Shown: one piece after another, positions 59,246 through 64,000 of the stretch
How positions within the stretch are numbered: position 1 is the stretch's first letter
How the letters are laid out: each line of letters starts with the position of its first letter
Assembly: GCF_963576615.1 (NCBI RefSeq)
Contig: NC_088708.1
Coordinates: forward strand, 1,612,001 to 1,676,000
Source: Watersipora subatra
Lineage: Eukaryota; Bryozoa; Gymnolaemata; Cheilostomatida; Watersiporidae
DNA: 64,000 nt
Direction of reading: 5' to 3'
Made by a program: the position numbers and the translations under genes
Notes under the pieces: model-generated
Told to the model about the DNA's origin: nothing
Databases searched by the model: none
What the model saw: only the letters and a program-made list of their open reading frames with translations

Positions 59246-61975
59246 TTGCTGCTCAATGCTAGATCTGTTAGAGGCAAACTGAATGACATCCAAGTTCTGT
59301 CTTCGGAATATGATATATTGTGCATAACCGAAACCCATCTTGATCCATCATTTAATAATGAAATGATTCTGAGCTCTTCTCAAAAAATTATATACAGACA
59401 TGATCGAGATTGTCATGGTGGTGGTGTTTTGTTAGCTTTGACAGCCAGTTTGCCTCAAGAACAAGTCTTTTTCAAAAGATCTTTCTTACCCGTTGAGGCT
59501 GTTTGTGTGAAAGTTGGATGTCCTAGAGATGAAAATGAATTTTTTGTTCTTTGTTGTTATGTTCCGCCTGGGCTGACGGGAGAGGCAGTTGCACCACTTG
59601 AGGAATTGCTGGATTTTATGACCTCTGATTTTCCAGGGTCTAATGTACTAGTTGTGGGGGATTTTAATTTTCCAGATATAGATTGGTGCAACCTACAAAT
59701 TCGATCAAACTCAAATCAAAAACAATTGCATAGATCTTTTTTGAGCTGCATCTTGTCTCATGATATGCGTCAGATTATAATGGAACAAACACATCAGCTA
59801 GGAAACACTTTAGATCTAGTTATGACAAATAAGTCTAGTTTTGTTTATGACTACAGGATAATCAACCCCGGTATCAGCGATCATTTTTTAGTTGAACTCT
59901 GTGTAGCAGCAAATTTTAAGACATCTCATGAACAGCCTTCTTTTATCAAATTATACCACAAGGCTGATTCTACTGCTATTAAAGAGCTTTTGACTGATTC
60001 TCTGACAGATATAGTACAGGCAATTGAAAGTAAAACGAGTATCAACTCCGTCTGGCAGATTTTTGAGACGTCCATGAATCTAGCTGTCAATAGATTTGTT
60101 CCTAAATGTATCCCTAAGAAAAATGATAACAGGGAGCCAATATGGTTTAATAACTCAGCCAGGCGTGCAGTGAAACAACAGCGAAAACTTTATGACAGAA
60201 GTAAGCACACTGGGTTAGAAGTAGATTTCTCCAAGTATAAACAAACTAGGCGTACCAACAGAAAGAGTTTTCGTAAAATGGAGCAGGAATATTACCACCG
60301 AGTGCTGTTTGAACCCTTGGAAAGGGGTGATAGCAAACCATTTTACTCTTTTTATAGGCGGAAAACTGGAAAAAACTCACAAGGCACTGCGGTTTTCAAA
60401 AATAAATCAGCCTTAGAATCATCTGAGATTTTTAACGAATTTTTTCAGGGTGTTTTTTCAAATAGTGACTGTTTTTCCACAACTCAAACTGAACTTTCTG
60501 CAGATAAATGCCCTATACAAGTAACTAGTGATGGAGTTCTCAAACTTCTAAATACTCTTAAGCGCGGGAAAGCCCCGGGCCCAGATAAGTTTAGAAAAGA
60601 AGATCTTTGCCTAGAACCTGAAATTATTAGTAAGATATTGGCGAGCATATTCCAGTACTCGTTGAACATTGGAAAACTTCCAGATATCTGGAAAGTGGCC
60701 AATGTAGTTCCGGTACATAAAAAAGGCAGTCGGGAAGATCCGGGAAATTTTAGGCCCATATCTCTGACATGCATTGCTTGCAAATTGTTAGAACATATTG
60801 TGCTTAGTAACATCAATAAAGATCTGGTAAATGTCATATATTCTAACCAACACGGTTTCAGAAAAGGCCTATCTTGCTCCACCCAGCTAGTCTCTACTGT
60901 GAATGAAATAATGAAATTAGTAGATAACAATAATATAGTACATGCAGCGGTACTGGATTTTTCTAAGGCATTTGACAAGGTGTCTCACGGCTTGTTGATC
61001 GACAAATTGATAAAATCAAACATAAACCCGTACATGGTAAATTGGATTAGGGACTTTCTGTCAAACAGACTCCAAAGAGTAGTGATAGAGGGTGCTGCAT
61101 CTTCTGACCTGCTGGTTTCATCGGGCGTTCCACAAGGGTCTGTCCTCGGGCCCACCCTATTTTTGGTGTACATAAATGATATCTCCGATAATCTAAATTT
61201 TTCTACTATCAAGCTTTTTGCAGACGACGCTTTACTTTTTTCTCAGGTAAACACCCTTCAGGATTCAGTGAATTTCCAGGAGGATTTAAACATATTAGAC
61301 CAGTGGGCCTATAACTGGAAAATGAATTTTAACACTGATAAATGCCAAATCGTTCGTTTTGCAAGGCAGAGTGGCGGAAACCCAGATGTGGTGTATTACC
61401 TAAGTGGCAGACCTTTATCTGTAGTAGACAGTTTTAAATACCTCGGAGTTTTTATATCAAATGATTTTAATTGGGATTTACATATAGACTCAATCATATC
61501 TAAGGCAAGTCAGCGATTGGGAATGATGAAGCATGTTTTGTTTAATGCGCCGATGAGGGTTAGAAGGGTTGCATATCTCACTCTGTGTAGACCAATATTG
61601 GAATATGCGAGTGAAGTATGGGACCCTCATTTGATGCGACAGGTAGCATCATTGGAAGCAGTTCAAAGAAAGGCGGTTAGGTTTATATCTGGTTTGAAAG
61701 GTAGGCAGAGTGTTACAGAGGCAAGAATTTTTATAGATCTAGAACTTTTAGAACTAAGACGCAAACATGCAAGAATGTCTCTCATGCTAAAGATTTTATC
61801 TGACGACTGCCATGAATCTCTTATCGAAAGTTTTAACCAAATACAAAATGTTCTTCACAGTCATGAAACAAGACTGGTTACGGGGGGTGCTCCTTCAGCT
61901 GTATGTGCAAACACCGGGTTTTATATGAATAGTTTTTTACCTAGAACATCGCGCAACTTGCGCGGCTTACCATAA
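59246..61975 (+). CDS. LINE ORF2: endonuclease and reverse transcriptase
   Basis: 909 codons without a break. AP-type endonuclease first (LLNARSVRGKLNDIQ, CITETHLDPSF, LVVGDFNFPDIDW, NPGISDHFLVEL), then reverse transcriptase (NFRPISLTCIACKLLEH, AAVLDFSKAFDKVSH, GVPQGSVLGPTLFLVYINDI, and FADDALLF with the catalytic DD), then LTLCRPILEYASEVWDPH. ORF2 lies in a different frame just after the ORF1 stop, and its frame is open upstream, so translation may use re-initiation or frameshifting as known in such LINEs. The lack of breaks marks a recent insertion. Confidence 0.93.
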   Translation: MLLNARSVRGKLNDIQVLSSEYDILCITETHLDPSFNNEMILSSSQKIIYRHDRDCHGGGVLLALTASLPQEQVFFKRSFLPVEAVCVKVGCPRDENEFFVLCCYVPPGLTGEAVAPLEELLDFMTSDFPGSNVLVVGDFNFPDIDWCNLQIRSNSNQKQLHRSFLSCILSHDMRQIIMEQTHQLGNTLDLVMTNKSSFVYDYRIINPGISDHFLVELCVAANFKTSHEQPSFIKLYHKADSTAIKELLTDSLTDIVQAIESKTSINSVWQIFETSMNLAVNRFVPKCIPKKNDNREPIWFNNSARRAVKQQRKLYDRSKHTGLEVDFSKYKQTRRTNRKSFRKMEQEYYHRVLFEPLERGDSKPFYSFYRRKTGKNSQGTAVFKNKSALESSEIFNEFFQGVFSNSDCFSTTQTELSADKCPIQVTSDGVLKLLNTLKRGKAPGPDKFRKEDLCLEPEIISKILASIFQYSLNIGKLPDIWKVANVVPVHKKGSREDPGNFRPISLTCIACKLLEHIVLSNINKDLVNVIYSNQHGFRKGLSCSTQLVSTVNEIMKLVDNNNIVHAAVLDFSKAFDKVSHGLLIDKLIKSNINPYMVNWIRDFLSNRLQRVVIEGAASSDLLVSSGVPQGSVLGPTLFLVYINDISDNLNFSTIKLFADDALLFSQVNTLQDSVNFQEDLNILDQWAYNWKMNFNTDKCQIVRFARQSGGNPDVVYYLSGRPLSVVDSFKYLGVFISNDFNWDLHIDSIISKASQRLGMMKHVLFNAPMRVRRVAYLTLCRPILEYASEVWDPHLMRQVASLEAVQRKAVRFISGLKGRQSVTEARIFIDLELLELRRKHARMSLMLKILSDDCHESLIESFNQIQNVLHSHETRLVTGGAPSAVCANTGFYMNSFLPRTSRNLRGLP

Positions 61976-62260
61976 TTTTATGTTTTATTGACTATTTTTA
62001 AATAAAGTTCTCAACGGCCTTCTTTTGCCCGATTTCGGGATTTACGGGTTCTTAAAACACCTAGACCTAGACCTATTGTAAACATTATAGTTTTCTAATT
62101 CCAGTTTTAGGATTCTTTTTTCTATAGTAATATGCACACAAGTTAAATTATATTGGCTAGGCAAGTTTTTTTGATTGGCAAGTAAAATTCATAAAAATAT
62201 AATTGTCTATTCTTACTCGCCCAAATCATTCAGTAACAATTTACATCAAGGGAATTGTAT

Positions 62261-62771
62261 TGTAACGGATATGGATGAGCGGGCCCAGGGCTGAGTATGT
62301 ATGACACGACCAGCCAGCCAAGTGACAGAAGGATGGCTGTGCTGAGAGGGACTCAGGCCAGTCTTACCCGAATGAGCTTAGAAGAGACCTGGCTATGCGG
62401 AAGTGTGACCGGCTGGCTGCAAGACAGTAGAGAACCGACTGGCCTGCCATCGAGTCAGCACCTAGAAGACTGACTAGTTTCCATGTCAGCAAAAGACGAC
62501 TATTCAGCCCCTAGAGATGAAGGCAGAGCCTAAACCTTCCCCAATGATATAAAAGAGGCGAGACCATCGATAGCCAGGCAGAGCCTGGGGAAGTCTCACC
62601 GTATGCAGTTCGCTGTATGCACAAACATGGCTGTATTTTCATATATTTATTTATATAAAGACATCTGTTATAGTTCTATACTTTTCTACTCGATTAAATG
62701 GTTGGTTGATTGTGAACCAGTAAAGGGTTCGCGACGGATCCCGTCAAAATCAAGATTGTGTACCATAAACA
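62261..62771 (+). mobile_element. Solo LTR
   Basis: It starts TGTAACGG and ends AAACA (TG..CA), flanked by ttgtat at 62255-62260 and 62772-62777. Inside is a TATA-like tataaaa at about 62549 and an attaaa near 62693. No internal element next to it. Length is 511 bp; looks like a recombination relic. Confidence 0.65.
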
Positions 62772-62777
62772 TTGTAT

Positions 62778-64000
62778 GCATAAAGTATATAAGGAATACT
62801 TAAATTGACTTCACAAGCCTGAAAGATAAATTCTAACATAACAAAATACAATAAACAAAATCCACATGCCTCCATTACCTAAGTAATGGCGAAATAAACA
62901 AACATATTAGCCTCCCCTACCCAAAGATTTTCAATGCTGAAGCTATATATAAAATCCCACACTCACCTCAGCGTAAACTGTTACGGCCTTAGTTTAGCCA
63001 TTTTAGTACGATTATTTCCATATACATTGGAGATCTTCAAACCATGGATATATCTAATCTAGCCTCGGTCTATTCTGATCTAGCTATAGGTCTATTTTTC
63101 AGGGTCGACTCTTCTTGTCTGTAACCAAATGAAAATAAAATATATATAAATATAGTAGAGCTCGGCAACTCAACTGTGAATGCAAATCTTTTGTGATTTT
63201 TTTATGGTAGAAGCCTCAAAAAATATTGTAGAACTCCGAGACTGATACTGAGATGTTCTCACAACTTAATATATAAAAGAGTAGTCTGCCCAATGATAAC
63301 CAGCCAAAAAGTATTGATATGAACAATGACTTTATGTGCTAGAGATATTTGGTGTTAGTCTATGAGCAAAATTTGAGGTTCCCGTAAGCACAGATGTTGC
63401 TCTTTACGAATGTCTCATGTTATTGTTGAATAATTTTCAGCAGATATGAAAATGCATCATCTGTTATGATTTATCCGTTATGATATACTAATCTTACATT
63501 TTACTTTAATGTTAGCCAAAGCTGGCAGGTTACTATGTTAGCATGCAATTCTTAGAACCCTGGGTTTGTAGTGATGCGCTATTTCTAACTTAGGTTCATT
63601 GGCTATTCCTATTGGTTTGATAGTAGTAATTTGGGTAAAGACGTTTGTATGGTATCCCATTATACAATCTTGGTCAGCCATGAGCAATGGAACAGTGCAC
63701 TTGGCACTAGGTGGTTGTAAAAAGTAATAATTGAACTCATTCTTCAATCACACGCAACTATTAATGTAAATCTGAATGATTTTTGCCTAGTTTGTATAAC
63801 AGTCATATAACACTCTTATAGCATTATTGTTCTGATAGCTTTGATGAATAAAATTCATTGCGCATGGTTTTTTGGTTATTTTTGCTTATCAGAGTAGACT
63901 TTGTTAAAATGAGTCTCATATCACTGTTATAACTCACTGATTATGTCATTAGTGAACTGGTTTACCTACAAATTGTCTTTTATAAAGATAAATTTATTCC
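62778..64000. other. Right flank, nothing recognised
   Basis: AT-rich, no family-like frame, array or inverted repeat seen. Confidence 0.5.

Larger units (their letters stand above)
58770..62085 (+). mobile_element. 5'-truncated CR1/Jockey-type LINE with open ORF2
   Basis: Partial ORF1 is followed by a complete ORF2 and a 3' end with short cctaga repeats (aaaacacctagacctagacc), typical of CR1/L2-type elements rather than poly(A). The 5' end joins host DNA at a 13-bp hairpin (AAAAGTCAAGAAT with its inverse, 58732-58760) with a third copy of aaaaagtcaag just after. No clear target duplication. Confidence 0.9.

Overview
The window is animal nuclear DNA, very probably from a bilaterian invertebrate. 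Coding exons are short and bounded by GT/AG sites, the DNA is AT-rich, introns are filled with minisatellites, and the mobile elements are animal types (hAT, TA- and TTAA-target DNA transposons, two LINE lineages, a tRNA-derived SINE, one solo LTR). The species cannot be fixed from the sequence.

The host content is two head-to-tail paralogues of terminal uridylyltransferase (TUT4/TUT7, ZCCHC11/ZCCHC6 family), both on the + strand and pieced together exon by exon. Gene 1 (568-17553, eight exons, 5' part outside the window) supplies the C-terminal catalytic module and its own stop codon. Gene 2 (20637-55684, 17 exons, 2889 coding nt including the stop, first exon(s) not found) encodes a matrin/U1-type zinc finger, an N-terminal pseudo-nucleotidyltransferase module, a Pro/Thr/Met-rich linker made by a coding minisatellite, a CCHC knuckle and a catalytic module. 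The eight shared exons have matching phases and almost the same lengths (87, 101, 93, 159/153, 114, 81/78, 226, 152 nt). Both proteins keep the catalytic Asp triad and the His linked to UTP choice, and both stop before the C-terminal CCHC knuckles of the vertebrate enzymes. Identity between the paralogues is patchy: some exons are barely alike, while one 118-bp exon stretch is identical, which suggests gene conversion.

Layout: 1-224 38-bp array; 825-3961 inverted pair of TA-flanked DNA elements in the first intron of gene 1; 4973-10018 5-kb array of 15-bp units; 10873-12147 two insertions missing from gene 2; 12153-12962 16-bp array (also present in the homologous intron of gene 2); 13032-13951 third TA-type element; 14175-17125 three more arrays; 17554-20636 intergenic DNA with a retroelement fossil scrap, a SINE and an 18-bp array; 22893-25462 hAT transposon; 27816-28200 tandem repeat that multiplies a splice donor; 29340-33860 minisatellites holding a LINE and a scrambled fragment of the same LINE family; 34425-35463 and 36755-37786 non-autonomous DNA elements; 40925-41600 14-bp array; 42062-43512 TA-type element with a piggyBac-like insert; 43746-44298 MITE with a 10-bp target duplication; 44566-45940 two arrays; 46629-51590 about 5 kb of 32-bp repeats; 51845-52530 16-bp array; 58770-62085 CR1/Jockey-type LINE with an open ORF2; 62261-62771 solo LTR.

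How the parts work together: both genes should give enzymes that add U to RNA 3' ends. Nearly all the other DNA is intron or intergenic filler. About a quarter of the window is tandem repeat, and several transposable elements sit inside those repeats.
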